A stretch of 64,000 nucleotides of DNA. Source: an uncultured Clostridium sp. (GTDB lineage Bacteria > Bacillota > Clostridia > TANB77 > CAG-508). A program made the translations under genes and the position numbers. The stretch's first letter is position 1. Each line of letters starts with the position of its first letter. This document shows, piece after piece, positions 36,924 through 45,448 of the stretch. The notes under the pieces were generated by a model. It worked only from the letters and a program-made list of their open reading frames with translations. It made no database searches and was not told where the DNA came from. Location: positions 1 to 64,000 of the forward strand of contig USFR01000001.1 of the NCBI GenBank assembly GCA_900553945.1. The letters are read 5' to 3'.

Positions 36924-37109
36924 ATGTTTAACATGTCAAAAGAAGAAAAATTTAATTTTGATATAGCAAATTTAAAACAAGATTTTGCAATTGAAAACAT
37001 GAATATAACAGACTCTGATATAGAAATATTAAAAAAATATTCAAATGATGAAATCTCTCAAAGCGAAATGATAAATATTATCAAAGATAATATGCTAAAA
37101 GGAGTATAA
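36924..37109 (+). CDS. VbhA-like antitoxin of a Fic toxin
   Basis: A 61-residue helical protein just upstream of a Fic gene (stop one base before the fic ATG). It fits the VbhA layout: a helix holding the inhibitory motif [S/T]xxxE[G/N], here DFAIEN at ~20-25, with the key Glu24-Asn25 kept but the first position Asp rather than Ser/Thr, then a conserved tail ISQSEMINIIKDNML. VbhA-type antitoxins insert the Glu into the Fic ATP site. ATG follows AAAGGAGAAAATT. Confidence 0.75.
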   Translation: MFNMSKEEKFNFDIANLKQDFAIENMNITDSDIEILKKYSNDEISQSEMINIIKDNMLKGV

Positions 37110-37110
37110 A

Positions 37111-37719
37111 ATGGAAAATCTTTATAATGCTAGAAATTCAATTTATTGCTATCCTGGAACAAATATCCTAATTAATAAATTAGACATCCACGATAGCAAT
37201 AAATTATTTAATTTAGAAAAACAAATTGTTTTAGCTAAATCATATATATTAAGACAAAATATAAATAATTATGGATTTGATAAAAATCATTTTATAAATA
37301 TCCATAAATTTTTATTTGAAGACATTTACCCATTTGCCGGTAAATTTAGAACAGAAAACATATCAAAAGGCTACTTCACATTCGCAAGTTGGGAATTTAT
37401 TGAAAGCGAATTAGATAGATTACTAGAACAACTAAAAAAAGAAAATTACTTAGCAAATTTAGACAAAAAAAATCTTTCTAAAAGACTAGCCTACTACCTA
37501 TCAGAATTAAACGTCCTACACCCTTTCCGAGAAGGAAACGGCAGAACAATTAGAGAATTCATTAGACAATTAGCTTACAAAAACGGCTACCTACTAGACT
37601 TACAAAAAACAACACCAGAAGAAATATTTAACGCATGCGTTAAATCAGTTTACGACACAACAGACTTAGAAAAAATAATATATAACTGTTTAATAGATAT
37701 AAAACCACGAAATTTATAA
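37111..37719 (+). CDS. Fic/DOC-family AMP-transferase toxin
   Basis: 202 residues with the full Fic active-site motif HPFREGNGRT (137-146), matching HxFx(D/E)GNxxR, and the beta-flap region YPFAGKFRTENISKGYFTF (~73-91, quoted in full length 19). Class I arrangement: separate small antitoxin upstream. Predicted to AMPylate a cytoplasmic target such as gyrase/topoisomerase in related VbhT/FicT proteins; target here unknown. Encoded on the plus strand between two minus-strand paralogues, so it looks inserted. Confidence 0.9.
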   Translation: MENLYNARNSIYCYPGTNILINKLDIHDSNKLFNLEKQIVLAKSYILRQNINNYGFDKNHFINIHKFLFEDIYPFAGKFRTENISKGYFTFASWEFIESELDRLLEQLKKENYLANLDKKNLSKRLAYYLSELNVLHPFREGNGRTIREFIRQLAYKNGYLLDLQKTTPEEIFNACVKSVYDTTDLEKIIYNCLIDIKPRNL

Positions 37720-37749
37720 AATATTTAATAAAAATAACCTATATATCAA

Positions 37750-37781
37750 AAAAACTTGGAATTTTGCACTTCCAAGTTTTT
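37750..37781 (+). terminator. Bidirectional terminator
   Basis: Perfect 12-bp stem AAAAACTTGGAA/TTCCAAGTTTTT between the convergent fic gene and the minus-strand gene ending at 37788, with T runs on both strands. Confidence 0.85.
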
Positions 37782-37787
37782 TTTATT

Positions 37788-38342
37788 TTAGTAATTCATT
37801 AAAGAATTCAAATCAGGCATTATCATGAATAATTTTCCTTTATAAAAATATGCATCTGCATCAACTTCTTTTCCGTCTTGTTCCAAAGTAACTGATGCTT
37901 TCTTTAATCCCTTAATCTCGATTTTTTGAGTTAATATTTTAAGTTCATCTGTCTTTTGCAATTTACCTATTTTTTTAACAGTTATTTCTCCATCACTATT
38001 AACAAATAACTTAAAAAATTCATAAGCACTTTTCTTATTGTCATCACTCATATAGTCAGATTTTTTAGCTTTTTTATATGCATTTTTAAATTCTTCACTA
38101 GCATTATCTTGATTTTCAACTTTACCCATTGCATAAATAGCTCTCAAATTAACATTTTTGTCTACAAATTTCTCCATCTTTGATTCATCACTCATAGCTT
38201 TAGCAAAATTCTTAATTGTTTTCTTATAAGAACCACCAACTTGAGATGCAATTATAGCAACTATAATAATAGCAAGAATAAGAATTCCAGCAATAGCAAC
38301 CATTTTCTTGTTTGCTTTAATTTTTTCCATAAAATCTTTCAT
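37788..38342 (-). CDS. Membrane-anchored hypothetical protein, paralogue of 36005-36709
   Basis: 184 residues: N-terminal membrane segment (~16-33) then a ~145-residue domain like that of the gene at 36005, without the low-complexity linker. Segments FAKAMSDESKMEKFVDKNV and AYEFFKLFVNSDGEI mark it. Function unknown. Promoter TTGACT-17-TATAAT at 38372-38400; ATG follows GAGGAGGAAGAA. Confidence 0.75.
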   Translation of the reverse strand: MKDFMEKIKANKKMVAIAGILILAIIIVAIIASQVGGSYKKTIKNFAKAMSDESKMEKFVDKNVNLRAIYAMGKVENQDNASEEFKNAYKKAKKSDYMSDDNKKSAYEFFKLFVNSDGEITVKKIGKLQKTDELKILTQKIEIKGLKKASVTLEQDGKEVDADAYFYKGKLFMIMPDLNSLMNY

Positions 38343-38371
38343 TTCTTCCTCCTCAAATTTATTTCGACATC

Positions 38372-38400
38372 ATTATATTAATAATAAATATAATAGTCAA
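38372..38400 (-). promoter_or_regulatory. Sigma-A promoter of the 184-residue gene
   Basis: TTGACT (38395-38400), 17-base spacer, TATAAT (38372-38377). Confidence 0.8.
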
Positions 38401-38509
38401 CTACTTTTAAAAAAAGATTTTTCTGTAAAATCATGCATTTTCCAAGAAATAATTAAATATTTTCTTCCACTTTACCATATTCCCAAGCTATTAACAAAAA
38501 ATAATTCTA

Positions 38510-41101
38510 TTATTTTTCAACAGTTAAACCAGTTCCATCAAAACCTACAATTACTTTAGATTTAGGCACAATAGCCTGTTCCAAAATCTTTCTAGCAATC
38601 AAAGTTTCAAGTTTCTTCTGAACAAATCTCTTTAATGGTCTTGCACCATAAACAGCATCATAACCATTATCGATCAAATACTTTCTCGCATCATCAGTTA
38701 ATTTAATTTCAATTTGTCTATCAGCCAATCTCTTATTCAAATCAACAATTAACAAATCTAATATTTTATCAACTTCTGATTTTTTCAAAGGTTTATACAA
38801 AATAATTTCACTCAAACGATTTAAGAATTCAGGTCTAAATGAATGTTTTAATAAATCCATAACCTTCTCTTCTGCTTCACTCTTGATATTGCCATCTTTA
38901 TCAATACCATCAAGAATAAATTCAGAGCCCAAGTTAGAAGTTAATATAATAATTGTATTCTTAAAATCAACTGTTCTACCTTGTGAATCTGTAATTCTAC
39001 CATCATCCAAAACTTGAAGCAAAACATTAAATACATCTGGATGAGCCTTTTCAATCTCATCAAATAATACAACACTATATGGTTTTCTTCTTACAGCCTC
39101 AGTTAATTGTCCACCTTCCTCATAACCAACATATCCTGGAGGCGCACCAATCAATCTAGAAACCGAATATTTTTCCATATATTCAGACATATCAATCCTA
39201 ATCATATTATGCTCATCATCAAACAAAGCTTCAGCTAAAGCTTTAGCGAGCTCAGTTTTACCAACACCTGTAGGGCCTAAGAACATAAATGAACCAATAG
39301 GTCTATTAGGATCTTGTATACCAGCTCTTGAACGAATAATACTATCTACAACTTTCTCAACAGCATCATCTTGTCCAATAACCCTCTTATGAAGAATATT
39401 ACCTAAATTCAAGATTTTATCTCTCTCACTCTCCATAAGTTTAGCAACAGGAATACCAGTCCATTTAGCAATAATCTTTGTAATCTCTTCATCAGTTACT
39501 TTTGTACGAAGCAAACTAGATTCTTTTGATTTAGCAGCAATCTCCTCTTCTTTCTTCAACTCCTCTTGAATTTGAGGTAATTTACCATATTTAAGTTCAG
39601 CAGCCTTATTCAAATCATAATTTCTTTCAGCTCTTTCAATATCAGCATTTACCTTTTCCAAATCTTCACGAAGTTTCTGAACTTTAGAAATTGCATCTTT
39701 CTCATTATCCCATTTAGCTTTCATTTCTTTGAATTTATTTTGTAAATTTGCAATCTCTTTTTGAATCTCTTGTAATCTCTTTTGAGATAATTCATCTTTC
39801 TCTTTTTTCAAAGCTGTTTCCTCAATTTGATATTGAGTAATTTTATGAGAAACATCATCAAGTTCAATTGGCATAGATTCCATTTCAGTCTTAATCATAG
39901 CACAAGCCTCATCAATTAAATCTATAGCCTTATCAGGTAAAAATCTATCAGAAATATATCTATGAGAAAGAGTTGCAGCAGCAATTATAGCATTATCACT
40001 TATCTCAACACCATGATATACTTCATATCTTTCTTTTAACCCCCTTAATATTGAAATTGTATCCTCAACAGTTGGCTCATCAACCAAAACATGTTGGAAA
40101 CGTCTTTCTAATGCTGGATCTTTCTCAATATATTGTCTATATTCATTTAATGTAGTAGCACCTATACAATGCAACTCACCTCTTGCAAGCATTGGCTTTA
40201 AAAGGTTTCCTGCATCCATTGCACCTTCTGTTTTACCAGCACCAACAATAGTATGAAGCTCATCAATAAATAAAATTATTCTACCATCGCTCTTTTTAAC
40301 CTCTTGTAGAACAGCTTTTAATCTTTCCTCGAACTCACCTCTATACTTAGCACCAGCAACAAGCGAACCCATATCCAAAGAGAAAATGGTACAATTCTTC
40401 AAACCATCTGGAACATCACCTCTAACAATCCTCAAAGCAAGTCCTTCAGCAATAGCAGTTTTACCAACACCAGGTTCACCAATTAAACAGGGATTGTTTT
40501 TAGTTTTACGGCAAAGAATTCTTATAACATTTCTTATCTCATCGTCCCTACCAATAACAGGATCAAGCTTTTGCTCCCTTGCCATTTCAACCAAATCAGT
40601 ACCATATTTTTTTAATACATCATATGTTTCCTCAGGATTATCAGAAGTAACTCTAGTATTACCTCTAACTTCTGACAAAACTTTCATAAATTCATTTTTA
40701 TTTATATTAAATAATTTGAATAAATCTTTAACCTTTTGATTTCCTTTATTAAATAAAGCAAGCATCAAGTGCTCAACAGACACATATTCATCTTTCATTT
40801 TTTCTGCAATCTTTTCTGCATCATTAAGCATCTCATCTACATCTTGAGCAACATAAACAGAATTCATTTTTCTAGAACCCATTACCTTTGGTAACTTTCT
40901 AACTTCATCCATTACACTATTCTCAAAATTATCATTAACTTTCATTCTCTTTAAAATTTGCTTAATCAAACTATCATCAACAGTTAAAAGTGCAACTAAA
41001 ATATGCACCTGCTCAATTTGTTGATTTTGATTATCAATCGCAATTGACTGAGCCTTTTGAATTACTTCAATTGATTTCTGTGTTAATTTTTGAGTATTCA
41101 T
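38510..41101 (-). CDS. clpB: ATP-dependent disaggregase ClpB
   Basis: 863 residues, full ClpB: N-domain (to ~145), first AAA with GEPGVGKTAIAEG (~205) and FIDELHTIVGAG, middle coiled-coil domain (~405-520), second AAA with GPTGVGKTELAKA (~607) and DEIEKAHPDV, and C-terminal domain. The M-domain identifies ClpB rather than ClpC. ATG at 41101 chosen over GTG at 41110. It is downstream of the CIRCE-controlled hsp20 gene but separated by a terminator and repeat B2; its own promoter was not found. Confidence 0.97.
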   Translation of the reverse strand: MNTQKLTQKSIEVIQKAQSIAIDNQNQQIEQVHILVALLTVDDSLIKQILKRMKVNDNFENSVMDEVRKLPKVMGSRKMNSVYVAQDVDEMLNDAEKIAEKMKDEYVSVEHLMLALFNKGNQKVKDLFKLFNINKNEFMKVLSEVRGNTRVTSDNPEETYDVLKKYGTDLVEMAREQKLDPVIGRDDEIRNVIRILCRKTKNNPCLIGEPGVGKTAIAEGLALRIVRGDVPDGLKNCTIFSLDMGSLVAGAKYRGEFEERLKAVLQEVKKSDGRIILFIDELHTIVGAGKTEGAMDAGNLLKPMLARGELHCIGATTLNEYRQYIEKDPALERRFQHVLVDEPTVEDTISILRGLKERYEVYHGVEISDNAIIAAATLSHRYISDRFLPDKAIDLIDEACAMIKTEMESMPIELDDVSHKITQYQIEETALKKEKDELSQKRLQEIQKEIANLQNKFKEMKAKWDNEKDAISKVQKLREDLEKVNADIERAERNYDLNKAAELKYGKLPQIQEELKKEEEIAAKSKESSLLRTKVTDEEITKIIAKWTGIPVAKLMESERDKILNLGNILHKRVIGQDDAVEKVVDSIIRSRAGIQDPNRPIGSFMFLGPTGVGKTELAKALAEALFDDEHNMIRIDMSEYMEKYSVSRLIGAPPGYVGYEEGGQLTEAVRRKPYSVVLFDEIEKAHPDVFNVLLQVLDDGRITDSQGRTVDFKNTIIILTSNLGSEFILDGIDKDGNIKSEAEEKVMDLLKHSFRPEFLNRLSEIILYKPLKKSEVDKILDLLIVDLNKRLADRQIEIKLTDDARKYLIDNGYDAVYGARPLKRFVQKKLETLIARKILEQAIVPKSKVIVGFDGTGLTVEK

Positions 41102-41116
41102 AACAATCACCTACCT

Positions 41117-41236
41117 TAATATATTGTATTTTTTTGTGCATGACACACATTTTAAGAGTTTTTACCTATACCCGAGTTAGTAGTAAAATTTCTTAGCAAA
41201 GATTCACGAAATAAATATGATATTTTATTTTGCAAT
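41117..41236. repeat. Degenerate family B palindromic element
   Basis: AATATATTGTATTTTTTTG on one side and the complementary-type AAATAAATATGATATTTTATT on the other enclose CTTAGCAAAG and GTTTTTACC segments that align with copies at 29954 and 53977; the ACGCGCAG core has decayed to TGACACACA. Confidence 0.5.
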
Positions 41237-41253
41237 TCTAATAACAAAAATCA

Positions 41254-41275
41254 GCACACCATGTCGCAAGTGTGC
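41254..41275 (-). terminator. Hairpin after hsp20
   Basis: GCACAC/GTGTGC stem followed on the minus strand by TGATTTTTG. Confidence 0.5.
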
Positions 41276-41288
41276 CAATCACAATTAA

Positions 41289-41699
41289 CTAATCTATTTG
41301 AATACGTTTTTTAGTTTCCTCTTCTTTTTCTTCTTTTTCTGGAACAATAACAGTTAAAATTCCGTTTTTGAAAGAAGCCTTAACATCCTCTTCTGTTACA
41401 TCATCACCTACATAAAAGCTTCTAGAACATTCTCCAGAATATCTTTCTTTGTAAATATATTTTCCGTTCTTTTCTTCATCATCAATATCTTCATTCATTG
41501 TAGCAGATACTGTTAAGTAGCCATTTTCTAATTCGATATTGATATTCTCTTTTTCGAATCCTGGTACATCTATTGTAAAGATATAATTTCCATCTTTCTC
41601 TTTAATATCAGTCTTCATTATTTTAGCTTCTTTCTTAGAAAACATTGGTTCATTAAAAACCTCATCAAAAAAATTTTTTCTACTTGGTATCATCATCAT
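41289..41699 (-). CDS. Small heat-shock protein Hsp20
   Basis: 136 residues with a short N-arm and an alpha-crystallin domain (~28-125): KEKDGNYIFTIDVPGF, NGYLTVSA, GECSRSFYVGDDV and FKNGILTVIVPE. ATP-independent holdase in the cytoplasm. ATG follows AAGGAGGAATGTATT. It is driven by a perfect sigma-A promoter overlapped by a CIRCE-like operator, so HrcA control is expected. Confidence 0.95.
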   Translation of the reverse strand: MMMIPSRKNFFDEVFNEPMFSKKEAKIMKTDIKEKDGNYIFTIDVPGFEKENINIELENGYLTVSATMNEDIDDEEKNGKYIYKERYSGECSRSFYVGDDVTEEDVKASFKNGILTVIVPEKEEKEEETKKRIQID

Positions 41700-41796
41700 A
41701 ATACATTCCTCCTTAAAAATATTTTATGTGTTGACACCTTTATTCAAGGCTATTTACACATACCATATGTAATCATTATTTCTTATTACATAAAGT

Positions 41797-41825
41797 ATTA
41801 TACATCACGTTTTTAGCAATGTCAA
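41797..41825 (-). promoter_or_regulatory. Sigma-A promoter of hsp20
   Basis: TTGACA (41820-41825), 17-base spacer, TATAAT (41797-41802) on the minus strand. Confidence 0.9.
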
Positions 41826-41839
41826 TAGGAGAGTGCTAA
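41813..41839 (-). promoter_or_regulatory. CIRCE-like HrcA operator
   Basis: On the plus strand TTAGCAATG-N9-GAGTGCTAA: the right half is a perfect CIRCE half site and the left keeps TTAGCA. The 9-base spacer is exactly that of CIRCE and the site covers the -35 box of hsp20. Confidence 0.85.
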
Positions 41840-41955
41840 TTTATTTAAAAAATTTTTATTTTCTTCAAATGAACTCATAAACGTGTAATTGGAGTATTTA
41901 AAAACTTTTAATCCAATAGTATTTTCAAGTACAACTAGTGAATTATTATTAGAAT

Positions 41956-43890
41956 TTAATTTTTACCAGCCACCTCCGGCCTCCGGCCTCCACCGCCTCC
42001 GCCAGAGAATCCTCCGCCTCCTGAAGAACTACTACTTGAAGCAGGGGCTGTTGATGCAGAAGACATTGAAGATGAAAATGTTGACGAAAAGCTTGATGTA
42101 AAAGCAGGACAATTAAACACACCATCATCAAACATATATGTTGAACACCATGTAGGAATATAATCAGCTTGTTTTAATATATCTTCAAACTTACTTGCCC
42201 ATTTATTTTCTAACCCTAAAACATAAGCATAAGCAAAATACTTATCAAACATCTCTGGTGTCTTATCCTTGAAATCGTCATCTTTAGCAACATTAATAAA
42301 CATTTTAAAACCATCAATATCTTCTTTAATTCTCATACCTTCTTGAGTATATCTAGGTATCCATTTTATAAATAAATAATTTTGTAAAACAATTCCTACA
42401 ATTATAAAAGCTTGGAAAATGCTTTCCATAAATGATCTTAGCACTTCCAAAGACATCGCTATACCAAATATCAAAAATGGAACTCCCCAAATCAATATAA
42501 AAATAAAACTTATCAATCTATTGCTCTTTGCTTTTATTAAATCTTTACAAAGAAAAATAACCATAAAAAATATAAAAGCTATTGCCAATATTGTCATAAT
42601 ATTTTCTATACCATATGATGTAATATATGGATTGCTTATAGTTCCAACAATAGCTCCCACTACAAATAAAATAACTGAAACCACTATCGAAATAACACTG
42701 TATTTAATATTCTTAAAAAACATCTTATCATCATATTTTTCAGATAACTTTTTACTAATTCTCTTTTTCAATCTTTGCAATATATCATATAAAGATGGTG
42801 TATATCCTAGTTTTTCTTTACTTCCAATTGATCTATATACATCTCTTTCAAATTCTGACAATTCATCCTTATATTCATCAGGATTTTTACTATATGTCTT
42901 TTCAACCGTCATTACAGAATTTTTTTCACTACCCTTATCAAACTTCAAAAAACCTTTTGTAGCTAAACTTATAAAAGTCGCTTCAAGTATACGATCCGTC
43001 TTTCCCATCGTATCCACATATTTAACATCTCCAACATTCATTCCTTCTGGTGGGTAATATTTAGGAATTATTACATTTTTCTCTGGATCTTTACCATACT
43101 TTTTCCAAATAAAAAATTGCCAAATTCCAAGTCCAATCATACCAATCAATATAAAAACAAACATTGCATTATCTTGAATAAACCACCTAAATTTTTGACC
43201 TAAAGTTGGTTCAGCTATAGTTCCTTTTTCAGATCTAACCAATATTGTAAATGCATTTAAAGAGGGAATTTCACGAAAAACATTAAAATAAACACATGAC
43301 TCATCTTCATTAACATACCAATATACATCATCAGATTCCTCTGTATCGCCATATGCGCCAACATATGCCTTTATATCATCCTCTAGTATTTCAGTTCCCT
43401 TTGGAAAATAAATTCTTGCAGAACATTCTTCAATATCAAAATTCCATCCTGAACCAATTAAATTCCAATACAACTCATTATAATCTTCCTCAAAAAACAT
43501 TTGTCTCTCAGTAGTATATTCTATTTTGTATGTATGTAATCCCTTAGGAACATCAGAATTACTTGAACCAATTTTTATACGAACTCCTCTAGACACACCT
43601 TCTGTAATATATTTAACATCTTCTCCGTCTAAAGTAACATCATTTATCTTAAAAGTTACAGTCTTATTTTTGTATTGAGTTGGAAAATCTCTATAAATTC
43701 CATGTACAATATCTATTCCCTGCGCATTAACTGTAATTTTTTCCGTAACATCCATTGAAGCATCTTCATTTACATGAATTTCAATATCATAATCAACTAT
43801 ATCCTCTTTAGAAACTGCATTAGATTTAATATTAAAACCAAATACCAAAACAGCCATAAAAAGAAAAGTAAAAAACAATTTTTTTCTCAT
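41956..43890 (-). CDS. DUF2207 membrane protein
   Basis: 644 residues: signal peptide (~1-23), an extracytoplasmic DUF2207 domain (YDIEIHVNEDASMDVTEKIT, HGIYRDFP, LYWNLIGSGWNF), membrane segments at ~250-270, ~400-465 and ~490-510, and a Ser- then Gly-rich C-terminus (SSSSSSGGGGFSGGGGGG). Function unknown; it commonly pairs with LemA, as here with a one-base gap. The ATG at 43890 follows AAGGGGAATAAT. The final residues after the Gly run (RRPEVAGKN) are unlike the short Trp-ending tail I would expect. Confidence 0.9.
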   Translation of the reverse strand: MRKKLFFTFLFMAVLVFGFNIKSNAVSKEDIVDYDIEIHVNEDASMDVTEKITVNAQGIDIVHGIYRDFPTQYKNKTVTFKINDVTLDGEDVKYITEGVSRGVRIKIGSSNSDVPKGLHTYKIEYTTERQMFFEEDYNELYWNLIGSGWNFDIEECSARIYFPKGTEILEDDIKAYVGAYGDTEESDDVYWYVNEDESCVYFNVFREIPSLNAFTILVRSEKGTIAEPTLGQKFRWFIQDNAMFVFILIGMIGLGIWQFFIWKKYGKDPEKNVIIPKYYPPEGMNVGDVKYVDTMGKTDRILEATFISLATKGFLKFDKGSEKNSVMTVEKTYSKNPDEYKDELSEFERDVYRSIGSKEKLGYTPSLYDILQRLKKRISKKLSEKYDDKMFFKNIKYSVISIVVSVILFVVGAIVGTISNPYITSYGIENIMTILAIAFIFFMVIFLCKDLIKAKSNRLISFIFILIWGVPFLIFGIAMSLEVLRSFMESIFQAFIIVGIVLQNYLFIKWIPRYTQEGMRIKEDIDGFKMFINVAKDDDFKDKTPEMFDKYFAYAYVLGLENKWASKFEDILKQADYIPTWCSTYMFDDGVFNCPAFTSSFSSTFSSSMSSASTAPASSSSSSGGGGFSGGGGGGRRPEVAGKN

Positions 43891-43891
43891 A

Positions 43892-44479
43892 TTATTCCCC
43901 TTTATTTCTAGGCTCTTTTCTTCTATCCTCAAAATTAATCTGAACATTTTCTCTAGTCAATAAATCAACTTCGAAAAATGATCTTCTTTTATATCCAAGT
44001 ATTGAAGCTAATATATTATTTGGAAATTGTTGAATTAAAGCATTATAATTTCTAGTAGTACCATTATAATATCTTCTAGCCATTTCTATATCTTCTTCAA
44101 TCTTAACAAGTGCTGCTTGCAATTGAGCAAAATTCTCAGAAGCTTTAAGGTCAGGATAATTCTCAACAGATACAAAAATATCTTTGAATATTCCTGAAAA
44201 TTTATCCTCTTGCTTTTGTCTATCTGAAACAGTCATTTTCTCAGATAATTTCTCTCTCATGTTTGTAATATCCTCTAATGTAGTCTTTTCATGAGCTGTA
44301 TAACCTTTAACAACAGCCTCCAAATTAGGAATTAAATCATATCTTTTTTTCAAAGCAGTATCAATATTACTAAAAGCCTCTAAATTCATGTTACTAGCTT
44401 TTATAATTTTATTAAAAATATAAATTATATATCCAACAAATATAGCTAATAAAATAATTACGATTATTGTACCAATCAT
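43892..44479 (-). CDS. lemA: LemA family protein
   Basis: 195 residues: one N-terminal membrane segment (~2-24), then the helical LemA domain (LKKRYDLIPNLEAVVKGYTAHE, ENYPDLKASENFAQLQAALV, RRYYNGTTRNYNALIQQFP). Role uncertain; paired with DUF2207 downstream. ATG follows AAGGAGGAAAAGAA. murI lies 12 bases upstream in the same direction. Confidence 0.94.
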   Translation of the reverse strand: MIGTIIVIILLAIFVGYIIYIFNKIIKASNMNLEAFSNIDTALKKRYDLIPNLEAVVKGYTAHEKTTLEDITNMREKLSEKMTVSDRQKQEDKFSGIFKDIFVSVENYPDLKASENFAQLQAALVKIEEDIEMARRYYNGTTRNYNALIQQFPNNILASILGYKRRSFFEVDLLTRENVQINFEDRRKEPRNKGE

Positions 44480-44491
44480 TTCTTTTCCTCC

Positions 44492-45307
44492 TTATAATTC
44501 AACTTCTTCTATATCACTCAAAGAAATGCATTCATTAAAAATTTTAGTTGCCATATCAGCAAACTCTTCATTTTTATCGGTTAAATACAATTTATATTCA
44601 CCAACATTATCTTGGTTGCATTCTAAATCCATATCTACAAGTTTCTTTTTTAAATAGATGGCAAGCTCACGACCAACATCAATAATTTCAGTTTTCTTAA
44701 GCAAATACTTTCTCATCAAATCCGCAAACAATGGATAATGTGTACAACCCAAAATTAATTTATCTACGCCTTTAAATAATTTCATGTATTCTTTAACCGT
44801 ATATTCAGCTACTTCATTATTTATCCAACCTTCTTCAGCCATAGTAGCAAGCAAAGGAGCCGGATGACAAACAATCTCAGCTGTAGGAATAAATTCAGAA
44901 ATCTTCTTTTCCCATACTCCACTTCTAATTGTTCCTTTCGTTGCAATAACACCTATCGAATTATCTAAGTCATCTATTCTCTCTTTCAAATTCAAAACAG
45001 TAGGTTCAATAATTCCAATGATAGGAACTGAAAATTCTTTTTGTAAAGTTTCTAACGCTTGACTCGTTGCAGTTCCACATGCGATAATAACCATTTTAAC
45101 ATCTTTATCTAGTAAGAAATTAACGTTGTCTCTTGCAATATCAATAATTGCTTGGCTTGACTTATTTCCATAAGGAAATCTTTTAGTATCTCCTAAATAT
45201 GTAAAATGTTCATGAGGTAATTCTTTTCTAAGTTCTTTTAATACATTCAAACCGCCTAAACCTGAGTCAAATACCCCTATTGGTTGATTATTCATAACTT
45301 TATTCAT
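44492..45307 (-). CDS. murI: Glutamate racemase
   Basis: Makes D-glutamate for peptidoglycan. 271 residues, with GVFDSGLGGLNV (~11-22), catalytic cysteines in ACGTATSQA (~77) and LGCTHYPLF (~187), and the DVGREL segment. Start is either ATG 45307 (AGGA five bases away) or 45295; the first is listed. Followed closely by lemA. Confidence 0.95.
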   Translation of the reverse strand: MNKVMNNQPIGVFDSGLGGLNVLKELRKELPHEHFTYLGDTKRFPYGNKSSQAIIDIARDNVNFLLDKDVKMVIIACGTATSQALETLQKEFSVPIIGIIEPTVLNLKERIDDLDNSIGVIATKGTIRSGVWEKKISEFIPTAEIVCHPAPLLATMAEEGWINNEVAEYTVKEYMKLFKGVDKLILGCTHYPLFADLMRKYLLKKTEIIDVGRELAIYLKKKLVDMDLECNQDNVGEYKLYLTDKNEEFADMATKIFNECISLSDIEEVEL

Positions 45308-45406
45308 TCCTTTCCTAAGACGAAAATCGAGTTGTAAGATTCAAAATTTTCCCCTTTTAAATAAAAAATCATATACATTATATATATATAATAATAATAA
45401 AGCAAG

Positions 45407-45435
45407 AAAAGTCGAATCAAATTGATTCGACTTTT
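45407..45435 (-). terminator. Bidirectional terminator of the ABC exporter operon
   Basis: AAAAGTCGAATCA/TGATTCGACTTTT perfect 13-bp stem just after the stop at 45449, T runs on both strands. Confidence 0.85.
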
Positions 45436-45448
45436 TATATTTAGTATC

